A DNA stretch of 64,000 nucleotides from the NCBI GenBank assembly GCA_965198325.1, contig CBDAPE010000010.1:39509-103508 (forward strand), written 5' to 3'. The notes under the pieces were generated by a model that had not been told where the DNA came from, made no database searches, and worked only from the letters and a program-made list of their open reading frames with translations. Positions 37,802 to 47,376 of this stretch are shown one piece after another (positions within the stretch are counted from its first letter, which is position 1; the number at the start of each line of letters is the position of its first letter). The position numbers and the translations under genes were made by a program. The stretch is from CBDAPE01 sp965198325. Its GTDB lineage: Bacteria > Pseudomonadota > Alphaproteobacteria > UBA828 > JAPUJA01.

Positions 37802-39121
37802 CTAGAGTAAGTCTGCGTACTCGTCGAGGAATGCCTCGAAGGCGATTGCAAAGCCATCGTGGTCCGCTGGCTTCAAGGGGAGCGACAGGCTCATAAATCC
37901 CCGGCGTGCAAGGTAGAACCCGCGATCGATCATGTGGAGGTGGAACAGGGCGCGTGCATCGTCGCTCGCCGTGAGGTCAGCGGGTCTTTGGATGTCGGTT
38001 CTCTGCCCTGGATGGATGCAGAGGATCGATCCCAGACCGGTGACGCGAACCGGTACGTCATAACCCCGCGCCAAGTGATTGAGGCGTCCACGCAGATCGT
38101 CGCCCGACCGATTGAGCGCATCGGCCGCGGCCGGCGTGAACACGTCACGCAGCCCCGTCAGCCCGGCCGCTAGGGTCAGCACATTGTTGTTGAAGGTTCC
38201 GGAATGGCCGAACGAATCCACGCGCCTCGGGTCGAACCGCTCCATGATGTCCGCGCGGCCACCGAACGCGCCACAGGAAAGGCCGCCGCCGAGATATTTC
38301 CCGAAACTCGTCAAATCGGGGATGACACCAAGGCGTTGCTGCAATCCACCGGAGGCAAGACGCGAGGTCATGACTTCGTCGAAGATCAGCAGGATGCCGT
38401 GAGCCTGGGTTACCTCGCGCAAGCCTTCGAGGAACCCCGGCGCAGCCGGGATCGCACCGGCGCTTCCTTGCATCGGTTCGAGCAATACGGTCGAAATTTC
38501 CGAGGCCTCGCGGTCAATCAACGCGACGGCGCCCGCGAGGTCGTTGAAGTCTGCGAAGAGAGTCGGGAAGGGAACATTCAGCGGTGCATCCTCGTGGCCG
38601 TAGGACAGGACGCCCCCATGATAGCCGCCGCGAAATACGACGATCTTGCTCCGTCCCGTAACCGCGCGGGAGGCACCAACGGCCATGAGGTTCGCTTCGG
38701 TTCCCGAATTGCAGAAGCGAACCATCTCGCAGGAGGGAAACCGCGTGCAGACCAGTTCTGCAAGCTGCGCTTCATAACGGCTGGGGCCCCCGCGCACGAT
38801 CCCTTCGGCGAGAGCCGCTTCGACGGCCGCATGGATTTCGGCGTTCGAATGGCCATAGAGACCGGCCGTGAACTCTCCCAGATAGTCCACGTAGCTGTGA
38901 CCATCGAGGTCCCAAAGCGACGCGCCTTCGGCGCGGGCGAAGGTGAGCGGGAATGGAGCATAGAACAGGACGGTCCGGGTATTGCCGCCCGGCAGATGAG
39001 CAGCGGCTCTCGCGTGCTGGTCTCGGCTCTCCGGATTGGCGTCGCCATAGCGGGCTTCGGCATCGGCAAGCACGCCGCGGAGCGTTCGGTTCGATTGTGC
39101 GGGATCGGTCGTTTCGCTCAT
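37802..39121 (-). CDS. Class III PLP aminotransferase (glutamate-1-semialdehyde aminomutase-like)
   Basis: The 439-residue enzyme has STGxE-type PLP loop sequence (FCNSGTEANLMAVGASRA near 140), GGYHGGVLSYGH, PLP Asp in LIFDEVMTSR near 240 and Schiff-base Lys in TSFGKYLGGGLSCGAFGGR near 285. It is closer to the GSA-aminomutase/amine-transaminase group than to acetylornithine types. ATG 39121 is chosen over upstream codons because the domain begins soon after; the ribosome site is weak (AAGGGG). It is in the same direction as the flavoprotein gene 80 bp downstream, so they are likely one operon. A nearby gene for tetrapyrrole synthesis is not seen, so a catabolic transaminase is more likely than HemL. 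Confidence 0.85.
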   Translation of the reverse strand: MSETTDPAQSNRTLRGVLADAEARYGDANPESRDQHARAAAHLPGGNTRTVLFYAPFPLTFARAEGASLWDLDGHSYVDYLGEFTAGLYGHSNAEIHAAVEAALAEGIVRGGPSRYEAQLAELVCTRFPSCEMVRFCNSGTEANLMAVGASRAVTGRSKIVVFRGGYHGGVLSYGHEDAPLNVPFPTLFADFNDLAGAVALIDREASEISTVLLEPMQGSAGAIPAAPGFLEGLREVTQAHGILLIFDEVMTSRLASGGLQQRLGVIPDLTSFGKYLGGGLSCGAFGGRADIMERFDPRRVDSFGHSGTFNNNVLTLAAGLTGLRDVFTPAAADALNRSGDDLRGRLNHLARGYDVPVRVTGLGSILCIHPGQRTDIQRPADLTASDDARALFHLHMIDRGFYLARRGFMSLSLPLKPADHDGFAIAFEAFLDEYADLL

Positions 39122-39615
39122 AGGATTACCCCTTACAGCATGTTCCATATTTCGCCAAATTCCACGGTGGGGATGGAACGGGATCACATCTTGACGACGA
39201 ACTGGCCTCTGTTTCCGGAATTCTTTTTTTGGTTCAGACCAGTTGAATTGGATTGGATCACAGAATTGCGCTGGATAGAAATCCGCGAGGACGACGAGCG
39301 GTGCGCGCCGCGTCGATTACCGTGTTCACCGCCGCGGGGTCTGGCCAGAATTGGTTTTGGTCTGATCGTAATCCTGCCCTTGATCGGCGATGCGAGGTGT
39401 CACGCCTACCGGGATATGGCGGGCGCGAGTCGATTTTTTGATTTGAACGGTCTTTCGAGCTCTCCGAAGGGGCTAAAGCCCGGTCTTGCGTACCAGCCCT
39501 AAAACGGCGATGCTAATGTGACAAATCAGCGCTGTGATTGGCCGTGCCGGCCTTTGCAGGGGAGAGGGTGCGATTAATCCAAAAATCCTCACTGATTGAG
39601 CAAAGGGAGAGAAAC
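39122..39615. other. 494-bp divergent regulatory region, aminotransferase / ABC operon
   Basis: No gene is supported. Short frames here lack starts or family resemblance. It contains GntR-like dyads (39227-39244 and a half site near 39354) and AT-rich patches. It should carry promoters for the aminotransferase-flavoprotein operon (-) and the binding protein-ABC operon (+). Confidence 0.5.
39227..39244. promoter_or_regulatory. Candidate GntR-type operator, copy 2
   Basis: Read on the minus strand it is AACTGGT-CTGA-ACCAAAA, 106 bp upstream of the aminotransferase start. Both seven-base arms are identical to copy 1 at 37738-37755; only the four central bases differ. A half site, TTTTGGTCTGA, recurs at 39357-39367 closer to the ABC operon. 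Confidence 0.55.
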
Positions 39616-40782
39616 ATGATTAAGATGAGTGAATCGGCGAGACTTCGCCAGTCGTTGATGAAGTCGGCCGAAATAACCAAGTTGACGCGCCGCCGGTTCC
39701 TTCAGGGCAGCGCTGCCGCCGCCGGTGTTGCGGCTGTTGGAGGTCTGGGGACCCGTAAGGCGTATGCCGGCGCGACCATCAACTGGATGGGTTGGGAAGA
39801 ATACGGCTACCCGCTTCGTGAAGGCAGCTACGTCGCCGATAATGATATTTCCCTCGAAGGCACCTTCGCCTCGAGCATCGAGTCGATTCTGACCAAATTG
39901 CAGGCCGGCGGCCTCGGCACCATGAATATCGGCATGCCGACCTGGAACTACATGCCCCTGTTCCAGGAGTCGGGCGTGCTCCAGCCGATCGATGCCAGCC
40001 GGATCGAGAATATGGACAGTCTCGATCCTTATTGGAAGAGCTTCGAAGGCTACCACTACAAGGGCGATCGCTACTCCGTGCCTTACCTCTGGGGCGGCTT
40101 GCCGCTGGTCTATCGAAAAGACATGACACTGCCGGTTCCCATGAACTGGGCCGATCTGGAGAAGCCCGAATACAAGAACCAGTTCTGCCTGATTCACGAC
40201 ACCACCTCGACCATGTGGCACTGGGTCTACACGGTTACCGGTGTGAACGATGCCGGGCGGATCACGAAGAAGCAGCTCGACGATACCATCGCCTACATGA
40301 TCAAGATCAAGAAAGAGCATGCTCGCATGCTCGCCATGAGCTATGGCGAGGCGCTCGACGCGATCGTCCGCGGTGAGGTGCAGATTTGTGCTCAGGGGTG
40401 GGAACCCATGGCGTTCTGGGCCGTCGATATGGGAGCCGACCTTACGTGGACCTATCCGAGCGAGGGTTCGTACGGTTGGATGGACACCATCATTCTGGCC
40501 AAGGATGCGCCCTACCTCGACGAGACCTACGGTCTGATCAACCACGCGCTCAGCACCGAAGCTCAGGTGGTCGTCGGCGACGTGATCGCCTGTGGCGCCG
40601 TCAACCCGTCGGCCGTGCCGCTCATGACGGAGGCCGCGCAAAACATGTACACCTACGACGATGTGACGAAATTCTATACCGAGAACGCGCCGCTGATACT
40701 GTTGCCGCCGCTGGAGCCGGACGGCAAGCATGCCACCTACGACGAATGGCTCGAAGGCTACGAGAGCTTCCTCAAGGCATGA
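39616..40782 (+). CDS. Tat-exported ABC binding protein, PotD type (second system)
   Basis: The 388-residue protein has twin-arginine signal TRRRFLQGSAAAAGVAAVGGL at residues 24-44 with cleavage likely after KAYA. The mature part has the spermidine/putrescine-binding fold (AQGWEPMAFWAVDMGADL, WTYPSEGSYGWMDTIILAKDAP). ATG 39616 follows AAAGGGAGAGAAAC. It is the first gene of a tight operon with ATPase and two permeases, each overlapping by four bases. A cationic or zwitterionic amine is the likely ligand. Confidence 0.9.
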   Translation: MIKMSESARLRQSLMKSAEITKLTRRRFLQGSAAAAGVAAVGGLGTRKAYAGATINWMGWEEYGYPLREGSYVADNDISLEGTFASSIESILTKLQAGGLGTMNIGMPTWNYMPLFQESGVLQPIDASRIENMDSLDPYWKSFEGYHYKGDRYSVPYLWGGLPLVYRKDMTLPVPMNWADLEKPEYKNQFCLIHDTTSTMWHWVYTVTGVNDAGRITKKQLDDTIAYMIKIKKEHARMLAMSYGEALDAIVRGEVQICAQGWEPMAFWAVDMGADLTWTYPSEGSYGWMDTIILAKDAPYLDETYGLINHALSTEAQVVVGDVIACGAVNPSAVPLMTEAAQNMYTYDDVTKFYTENAPLILLPPLEPDGKHATYDEWLEGYESFLKA

Positions 40783-41861
40783 CCGATCACTCTGTCGTGC
40801 AGCCGGACCGGGACAGCGATGTCCTGGTTCGGCTCCACGGCGTTTCGAAGCATTTCGGCAAGGTCGTCGCCGTCGAGCCGCTCGATCTGGAGATTCGGCG
40901 CGGCGATTTTCTCGCCATCCTCGGGCCGTCGGGCTGCGGCAAGACAACATTGCTGCGCACGATCGGCGGCTTCATTCCGCCGACCACGGGCCGCGTCGAA
41001 ATCGCCGGTGCGGACGTCACCCGCTTTGGACCCGAAAAGCGCCCGACGAACATGGTGTTCCAGGGTTACGGCCTGTTTCCGCATATGAATGTGCGCCAGA
41101 ACATTGCCTATGGCCTTCGGATTGCAAAGCTGGCCAAGGCCGAACTGGCCGAGCGCGTCGATCGCACCATCAGCCTCGTCCATCTCGAGGGCTTCGCCGA
41201 ACGCAGCCCCGACGCCCTTTCGGGCGGCCAGCAGCAACGGGTTGCGCTGGCACGCGCACTCGTCATGGAGCCGGAGGTTCTTCTGCTCGACGAACCGCTC
41301 GCCGCGCTTGACTTGCAGCTTCGCAAGACCATGCAGGAGGAGTTGCGCCGAATCCACAGCGAGATCGGTGGAACCTTCGTCTTCGTGACCCATGATCAGG
41401 GTGAGGCCCTGGGCCTCGCGAACCGCATCGCGGTCATGCAGGGCGGCCGTATCGTTCAGGATGGCGGACCCGAAGAGATCTATTCCCGGCCGGCCAGCCG
41501 GTTCGTCGCGAATTTCATCGGCGATGCGAATATCCTCGCTGGCCGGCGCGTGTCGGGACGAATCCAACTCGATGCGGGCGGCTCGTTTGACGATACCGGA
41601 CAGGATGGCGCGGTTCTCGTGGTGCTTCGCCCGGAAGCTCTGTCAATTCAGGGTGATGACCAGGCCGGCGATCTGTCTTTGCGAGGTCGCGTCGTGGACC
41701 GGGTCTATCTGGGCTCGCTCGTGAAATACAAGATAGCGCTGACGGACGGCCAGATCATCACCGTTCACGACGCCGTCGAGGACGATCATGAACAGGTTGC
41801 ACTCGAAGCCGATGTAAACGTGAGCTGGTCGGCCAATCACTACCGGGTACTGGACGAATGA
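40779..41861 (+). CDS. ABC ATPase, PotA type (second system)
   Basis: The 360-residue ATPase has Walker A GPSGCGKTT, Q-loop VFQGYGLFP, signature LSGGQQQRVALARAL, Walker B VLLLDEPLAALD and switch VFVTHDQGEA. The C-terminal TOBE region begins near residue 280. ATG 40779 overlaps the binding protein stop (ATGA). Here the ATPase gene precedes the permeases, unlike in the first system. Confidence 0.92.
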   Translation: MTDHSVVQPDRDSDVLVRLHGVSKHFGKVVAVEPLDLEIRRGDFLAILGPSGCGKTTLLRTIGGFIPPTTGRVEIAGADVTRFGPEKRPTNMVFQGYGLFPHMNVRQNIAYGLRIAKLAKAELAERVDRTISLVHLEGFAERSPDALSGGQQQRVALARALVMEPEVLLLDEPLAALDLQLRKTMQEELRRIHSEIGGTFVFVTHDQGEALGLANRIAVMQGGRIVQDGGPEEIYSRPASRFVANFIGDANILAGRRVSGRIQLDAGGSFDDTGQDGAVLVVLRPEALSIQGDDQAGDLSLRGRVVDRVYLGSLVKYKIALTDGQIITVHDAVEDDHEQVALEADVNVSWSANHYRVLDE

Positions 41862-42706
41862 TCGAGTTCTTCCGCGATCGGCGGAAATGGCTGCTGCTGC
41901 CGTCTGTTGCGGCGTTTACTATCCTGTTCCTCTCACCAATCGTCTATTTCTTCATCGTCAGCTTCTGGGAGGTGAAAACCTTCAAGCTGCGGGCGACCTT
42001 CACCTTCGATAATTACATCGACACCTACCATGAATATGCCGAGGTCGGGCTCTGGACCTTCGGCATCGCGGCCCTGATCGGTGTGCTCACGACGTTTCTC
42101 GCCTTCAGCTTTGCCTACGTGGTTCGCTTCAAGGCCGGACGGCTGGGACCACTCCTTCTGTTCGGTGCGCTTATTGCACTGTTTGGCGGCTATCTCGCCA
42201 AGGTTTACGCCTGGAAGACGATCTTGGGCACAACGGGGATTCTGAATACGGCGCTGCTCGCGCTTGGCATCGTCGACGAGCCCATCAAGGCGTTCATCTA
42301 CAATCCGAGTACGGTTGTCGTCACGCTGACCCATTGGCTCTTGCCCTTGGCCATCCTGCCGATCTACGGCTCGCTCAGGGGCGTTCAGGATATCTCGCTG
42401 GAGGCCGCGCGCGACCTGGGTGCCAAGCCCTGGCAGGTTTTCGGCGGTGTCATCCTGCCTCAATGCAAGGCCGGGCTGTTCGCATCTTTTGCGTTCGCTT
42501 TCCTGATCTCCGCGGGCGATTACGTCACGCCGCGACTGGTCGGCGGGCCAAGCACGACGATGATCGGTAATTATATCGAGAGTCTCTTCGGCTTCCGGTT
42601 CGACTGGCCTCTGGGTTCGTCGATGGCGTTCTCGACGATGTTTTGCTGCATCGCGATTCTGGCCTTTACCAACTTCCTGCTGGTCAGGGCGCGACGGCGG
42701 AAATGA
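41858..42706 (+). CDS. ABC permease, PotB type (second system)
   Basis: The 282-residue membrane protein has six predicted segments and EAA loop EAARDLGAKPWQVFGGVILP near residue 190. ATG 41858 overlaps the ATPase stop by four bases. SAGDYVTPRLVGGP is typical of the family after the loop. It pairs with the next permease. Confidence 0.9.
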   Translation: MIEFFRDRRKWLLLPSVAAFTILFLSPIVYFFIVSFWEVKTFKLRATFTFDNYIDTYHEYAEVGLWTFGIAALIGVLTTFLAFSFAYVVRFKAGRLGPLLLFGALIALFGGYLAKVYAWKTILGTTGILNTALLALGIVDEPIKAFIYNPSTVVVTLTHWLLPLAILPIYGSLRGVQDISLEAARDLGAKPWQVFGGVILPQCKAGLFASFAFAFLISAGDYVTPRLVGGPSTTMIGNYIESLFGFRFDWPLGSSMAFSTMFCCIAILAFTNFLLVRARRRK

Positions 42707-43479
42707 GCGGCGTCTACACCTTGTTCTGGCGGGCCTGGGGCGGGATCGTCTTCCTCTTCCTCTTGACGCCCCTCGTCCTCGTCATTCTGTTTTCATTTGC
42801 AAACTCCGCGGTCACGAACTTCCCCATGAAGGGCATGTCGTTCAAGTGGTACGGCGAGCTGTTCGAGAACCCCTATTTCTGGGATGCGTTTTACAACAGC
42901 CTGACCGTCTCCAGTTCCGTGGGCATAATTTCGACAGTTTGCGGCACGATGGCGGCGCTTGCCCTGGTCCGCATGCGCCCGCAGATCGCGATGCCAACCA
43001 TGTTCGCGTTGGCAGCTCCCATCATGGTCCCGCCCCTTGTGGTCGGCCTCGCCCTGATGGTGTTTTATGTCGGCGTGGGCATGAAGCTGAGTGTGTTCAC
43101 GGTGATCCTGAGTCACCTCGTCTTTACCCAGCCGTTCGTGATCCTCATCGTCCATGCCCGGATGATCGGTTTCGATTACGCGACGGTCGAGAGCGCCCGC
43201 GATCTCGGCGCCTCGCCCTTGCGCGCGTTCTTTACGGTAACCCTGCCGATCGTCCGCCCATCGATCATCGGTGCAGCCTTCATCGCCATGGCGCTTTCGC
43301 TCGATGACTTCATCATTACCTTTTTCACGATCTCCGGCGGCAACACTCTGCCGACCTTTATTTGGGGCATGATCCGAACCCAGACCGATCCGACCATCAA
43401 CGCCATTGCGACGATGCTGATCGGGTTGACGATTACCTCGTCGCTGATCGCGATGTGGGTGACGAAATACCGGGGCTAG
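42703..43479 (+). CDS. ABC permease, PotC type (second system)
   Basis: The 258-residue membrane protein has six predicted segments and EAA-type loop ESARDLGASPLRAFFTVTLP near 165. ATG 42703 overlaps the previous stop (ATGA); an in-frame ATG 60 bases upstream lies inside the previous gene and is rejected. It completes a four-gene importer operon. An M24 hydrolase gene follows 37 bp later on the same strand and may process the imported compound. Confidence 0.9.
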   Translation: MSGVYTLFWRAWGGIVFLFLLTPLVLVILFSFANSAVTNFPMKGMSFKWYGELFENPYFWDAFYNSLTVSSSVGIISTVCGTMAALALVRMRPQIAMPTMFALAAPIMVPPLVVGLALMVFYVGVGMKLSVFTVILSHLVFTQPFVILIVHARMIGFDYATVESARDLGASPLRAFFTVTLPIVRPSIIGAAFIAMALSLDDFIITFFTISGGNTLPTFIWGMIRTQTDPTINAIATMLIGLTITSSLIAMWVTKYRG

Positions 43480-43516
43480 GGCTATCCCCGGGTTATTCGG
43501 CCAGTGAGGCAACACC

Positions 43517-44706
43517 ATGGTTGAACGCTATTTCCCGGTCGAGGAATACGAAGCCAGGCGCGCGCGCGTTCTGGCCGAAATGAAACGCCGGGGATACGAG
43601 ACCGCGGTTATATGGGGGCGGGGCGCGGGCGGCCATGAGCGGGGACAGGATACGCTCTACCTCACCAATTACTATTCGAGCGCGTCGGGCCAGGAGCCGG
43701 ACAATCAGTTGCTCACCGGCCGGGCGTTCTGCGCGTTAATTCTCTCGCATGACCGCGAACCGGAACTCCATGTCGATCTTCCGGGCCGGCGTGACGACCT
43801 GTTTGCGGTCGACCGGGTGAGTGATCATTACAATCCGATCCAGGGCGTTGCCGCGGCACTGAAGGCCCACGGTGTCGAGGGCGAGGTTGCTTTGGTCGGA
43901 ACGGACTTTCTGCCCCACACTTACGCCGAGGAACTCAAGACGGCGACGCCCCGAATCGCCTGGCGAGACGAGAACGATCTCGTCCAGCAGGTGCGCAAGA
44001 TCAAGAGTGTGCGCGAGCTCGATTGCTACCGGGAAGGCGGAGAGATCGCGACCCGCGCCATAACCCGTTACATGGAAGGCTTGATTTCGGGCAAACGGGA
44101 ATGCGATGCCGCACTCGACGCGGCCGGCGAAATCATGACGAGCGGCGGCAGCTACCTGATGCTGCCGTGCAATCACGGCGATACCATGGGGTTCTGGTGC
44201 CGCCAGCCCCTGACCGGCTATTCCACCGACGCACCGAAGGACGGCGACCTGGTACGGGGATGGCTCTTGGGGCCGATCCATCAGGGCTATAATTCGATCC
44301 CGGACGCACAGCGGTGTGTGATGGCAAGCCGGGCGATGCGCAACGCGAACTCGTCGAGGCGGCGGCCAACATTGTCGAAACCCTGATTGGCGAGATCCGG
44401 CCTGGCGTGTCGATCATGGACATTGCGCGATCGGGCGATCGGATGACTCGTGAGGTGGGCGGCGGTGGCGATCAGACTTCGGAGCAGTGGCCGCTCTATG
44501 GCCACGGTATGGGATTGTTCTGGGAGGACCCCTATATCGGCGCCCAGATGTGCTCCGACGAGGATCGGGTGGAAGAGAACATGGTCTTCGGGATCGAGGC
44601 GTTTCTCGGCAAGGAAGGGATTGGAGCGGCCGGATTCGAGCAGAACATCATGGTCACGGCCGAAGGTACCGAACTTCTCACACCGGCTCCGATGATCTGG
44701 TGGTAG
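43517..44706 (+). pseudogene. Second M24-family (creatinase-fold) hydrolase, frameshifted
   Basis: This paralogue of the gene at 3472-4665 starts in the same way (FPVEEYEARRARV, YETAVIWGRG). The first frame breaks at TT 44293-44294, in the middle of the catalytic domain. A third T gives GYNFDPGRTAV and opens about 396 residues to 44706. As in its paralogue, the first metal aspartate is replaced (DLVRGWLLGP), while YGHGMGLFWEDPY, GIEAFLG and GFEQNIMVT are kept. The location directly after an ABC importer suggests the imported solute is the substrate, or a precursor of it. If the frameshift is real, activity is lost. Confidence 0.85.
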
Positions 44707-44725
44707 GGCGCGGCGAGCGCCGGCC

Positions 44726-45387
44726 ATGATCGATCTCTACTCCGCGGCAACTCCCAACGGGTTGAAAGTCTCCATCGCGCTCAAGGAACTCGCGCTGCCC
44801 TATACGGTGCATGTGCTCGATCTGAGCGAGGGAGACCAAATAAAACGCCCGCGTTTCTGAAGATCTATTCCAACGGCGGAATCCCGGCGATTGTCGATCG
44901 CGGGGAGAATGAGTTAGCAGTCTTTGAATTGGGCGCGATTCTGATCTATTTGGCTGAAAAGACCGGCAGGCTGCTGGCGGGCGACGTCAAGGGCCCGTGC
45001 GAGGTGATCCGGTGGACCATGTTCCAGAGGGGCGGCGTTGGCCCGATGCAGGGTCAGGCGAATGTCTTCGTGCGCTATTTCGAAGATCACCTGTCGGTGG
45101 TGATCGCCCGCTATGCGAACGAGACCCGCCAACTCTACGAGGTGCTCGATAAGCGCCGCTCCGATCGAGAATATCTCTGCGACGAAATTTCCATCGCCGG
45201 CATCGCAAACTGGGCCTGGGTGCGGATTCACAAATGGTCGGCGGTCGATGTAACCGGTCTTGACAACCTGCTGCGCTGGCACGCGACGATGGCGGCGCGA
45301 CCGGACTGTCAGCGGGGCAACAACGTACCGCCCCGCATGAGTGCCGACGAGACCGTCCAGGTCGCGCGGGACATGCTCCAGCGTTAG
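44726..45387 (+). pseudogene. Glutathione S-transferase (YfcG/Ure2-like), frameshifted
   Basis: The thioredoxin-fold N-domain starts at 44726 (MIDLYSAATPNGLKVSIALKE). The frame breaks at AAAA 44842-44845. A fifth A gives DQIKTPAFLKIYSNGGIPAIVD, the family consensus, and continues through FELGAILIYLAEKTG (glutathione gamma-glutamyl contact region) and a helical C-domain to 45387, about 220 residues. The catalytic position in this group is the Ser/Asn near TPNG. It lies 19 bp after the M24 gene. The gene converges on the hydrolase, with a 4-bp overlap. Confidence 0.85.
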
Positions 45388-46187
45388 GCCTGCGTCTCCC
45401 CAACGCCTTCATTTGCGGTTTGGTTTGGACGCGTTTTCTTGACGAAACCCACGATCAAATCGAGCGTCGCTTCGCGCTGCTCGTGGTGGGGGCTGTGGCC
45501 GCAATCGTCGAGCACTGCCGTTTCGACACGTCCAGCGGTCTGGCGGGCAATGGCATCGAGCTGGGCCGTTGTCGCATATTGGTCATCGCGGCCCTGGATC
45601 ATCAGGATCGGGCAGGCTGTCGCAGGCAGGTAAGCCTCGATATTCCAGTCGCGAAAATCCGGGCTCAGCCAGATATCGTTCCAACCTCCGAAGGCTTCGT
45701 CCACGTCGCTGTGGTAGCGGGCGAGTTTTCGGCGTAGGTCGGTCGCTTCGTAGGCGTGCCTGGCCGCCTCGATCCCAGCGACGGTTACGTCTTCAACGAA
45801 GACATGGGGCGCTTCGAGCACCAGACCGGCCGGCGCCGGCGCCCCACTGCCCGCGTAGATCAGCGCGATCGACGCACCGTCGGAATGGCCGATAAGAATG
45901 GGTGGCTGTTCGATGCCGAATTCGTCGAGCAGGGCGGGCAAGACCGTCTCGGCTTCGTAATGCATGTAGGATGGCGACCGGGCATTGCGAAGCGGAGAGG
46001 AAGCGCCGTAGCCCTCGCGGCTATAGACGAGAACGCCGCAGCCGGTGCGCTGGGCCAGCTGCTTCGGCACGTCTTTCCACAGGGCAATGGATCCCAACCC
46101 CTCGTGGAGCAGCACGAGCGACGGTGCCGCGTCCGGCGCTGGGCCCAACCAAACGCATTCGAGCGAAACGCCATCGATGTCAATCAT
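45384..46187 (-). CDS. Alpha/beta hydrolase
   Basis: The 267-residue hydrolase has the oxyanion region LLHEGLGSIALWKD, nucleophile elbow IGHSDGASIALIYAG near 99, acid in IQGRDDQYATT near 205 and catalytic His in DDCGHSPHHEQ near 235. These are close to the family of small carboxylesterases and C-C hydrolases. ATG 46187 is the first in the domain frame. Upstream codons run into the carbonic anhydrase relic. The ribosome site is weak. Confidence 0.85.
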   Translation of the reverse strand: MIDIDGVSLECVWLGPAPDAAPSLVLLHEGLGSIALWKDVPKQLAQRTGCGVLVYSREGYGASSPLRNARSPSYMHYEAETVLPALLDEFGIEQPPILIGHSDGASIALIYAGSGAPAPAGLVLEAPHVFVEDVTVAGIEAARHAYEATDLRRKLARYHSDVDEAFGGWNDIWLSPDFRDWNIEAYLPATACPILMIQGRDDQYATTAQLDAIARQTAGRVETAVLDDCGHSPHHEQREATLDLIVGFVKKTRPNQTANEGVGETQA

Positions 46188-46289
46188 GGTCACCGAGGTG
46201 ACATACCTGAAGACAACCGGATTTGCGAGCCTCCTTTCGCGCGGGTCCGGGCAGGAAAATTGCAATGCCGCAGGAGCGGCGGCGCTATT

Positions 46290-46524
46290 TCGGTGGTGCA
46301 CTCGCGCGGCGAATGGAAATAGACCTGCAGACGCTCAATGCGCCTGCCGTTGATCGCCGCGCCAAGACCCGATGATCGTTGTGAACGACATGCAGCGGCG
46401 TCAGGTTGTAGTCGAAGACGACCGGCTCGAGCATGGGATCGGTGCCATCGCTGCTACTGAAGTCGATCGGAGATTGCCGGCTTGCAGGCTGCGGGTACGC
46501 GCGTCTAATCAGATAACCATACGA
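46290..46524 (-). pseudogene. Alpha-carbonic anhydrase remnant
   Basis: Two adjacent frames carry sequence of the alpha-class carbonic anhydrases. The first reads YPQPASRQSPIDF and then LEPVVFDYNLTPLHVVHNDH, like the QSPID...FDY...NNGH core. The second, after a frameshift near 46365, reads INGRRIERLQVYFHSPREC, like the RYEL-QFHFHSPSEH zinc-site strand, with the first zinc His replaced by Tyr. The rest of the enzyme is missing on both sides. It is too short and broken to work and is a gene fossil between the hydrolase and the regulator gene. The identification is by motif pattern, without an alignment. Confidence 0.55.
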
Positions 46525-46545
46525 GCTGAGTGAACGGCTGGGCCT

Positions 46546-47202
46546 TTATGCGGCCCATCCGAGACGGACCGCGTTGATCGCCGCCTGCGTGCGATTTATT
46601 GCGTCGAGTTTCCGGAATAAACCCTTGAGGTGAAAACTTACCGTAATGTCCTTGACATGAAGGCGGGATGCCATTTCCCGATTCGAATGACCTTCGACCA
46701 GAAGATTCAATACATCGCGTTCGCGCGGAGTCAGGCGTTTTACGGGGCCGTCGTCAACCTTCCCTTCGGCTCGAAAAGCGGGCAGGGGATCGGGCATGTC
46801 CATTGACGGCGCCAGCCCGCAGACGGGCATGTACTTGCCGCCGGAGAGCACAATTTCCAGCGCTTTCATCACGACCCGCCCGCTCAGATCTTTATGCAGA
46901 AATCCATCGGCGCCGGCTCGCATTGCCTCGCCCGCAGCCGATCCGTCGGAGCACTCCGCCAGCACGACAATCGAAGCACCACGCGCGGCGCGTTTGAGCG
47001 CAGCAACATCCGTCCGGCCGTTGAATCCGGGCATCGCCATGTCAATGAGCAGAAGATCGACATCGTTGTCCTCATCGAGCCGATTGTGAAGCTGCATCAT
47101 GGTACCGACGTCTGTCACACGAATTCCCGGCCGGGCGGTTTTGAGATAGTTGCAAAGGGCATCGCGTAGCAGCATTTGCCGCTCTGCCAATAGCACATGC
47201 AT
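46546..47202 (-). CDS. LuxR/NarL-family response regulator
   Basis: The 218-residue regulator has an N-terminal receiver domain (phospho-Asp in LLLIDMAMPGFNG near 54, Lys in FLHKDLSG near 103) and a C-terminal LuxR helix-turn-helix (LTPRERDVLNLLVEGHSNREMASRLHV near 155-185). One of the usual acidic residues at the N-terminus is missing: the motif reads LLAERQ where DD is usual, so phosphorylation chemistry may be altered. ATG 47202 follows AAGGAGACC. No sensor kinase gene is adjacent, so it is an orphan. Its upstream region 47203-47376 is AT-rich. Confidence 0.88.
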   Translation of the reverse strand: MHVLLAERQMLLRDALCNYLKTARPGIRVTDVGTMMQLHNRLDEDNDVDLLLIDMAMPGFNGRTDVAALKRAARGASIVVLAECSDGSAAGEAMRAGADGFLHKDLSGRVVMKALEIVLSGGKYMPVCGLAPSMDMPDPLPAFRAEGKVDDGPVKRLTPRERDVLNLLVEGHSNREMASRLHVKDITVSFHLKGLFRKLDAINRTQAAINAVRLGWAA

Positions 47203-47376
47203 CTGTCGGTCTCCTTACCCCTACACGGTCAAAGCTATATCACTAGGGGTAATACTATTGACGCTATACTACTAATTAATAGCTAACACGACGGGTGGCA
47301 AACCGAGCCCCAGACGCGATCAGGTCAGGGGTGACACCGAAGATGCTATGAAAATCGGTGAGAGCGGTCCTATTGA

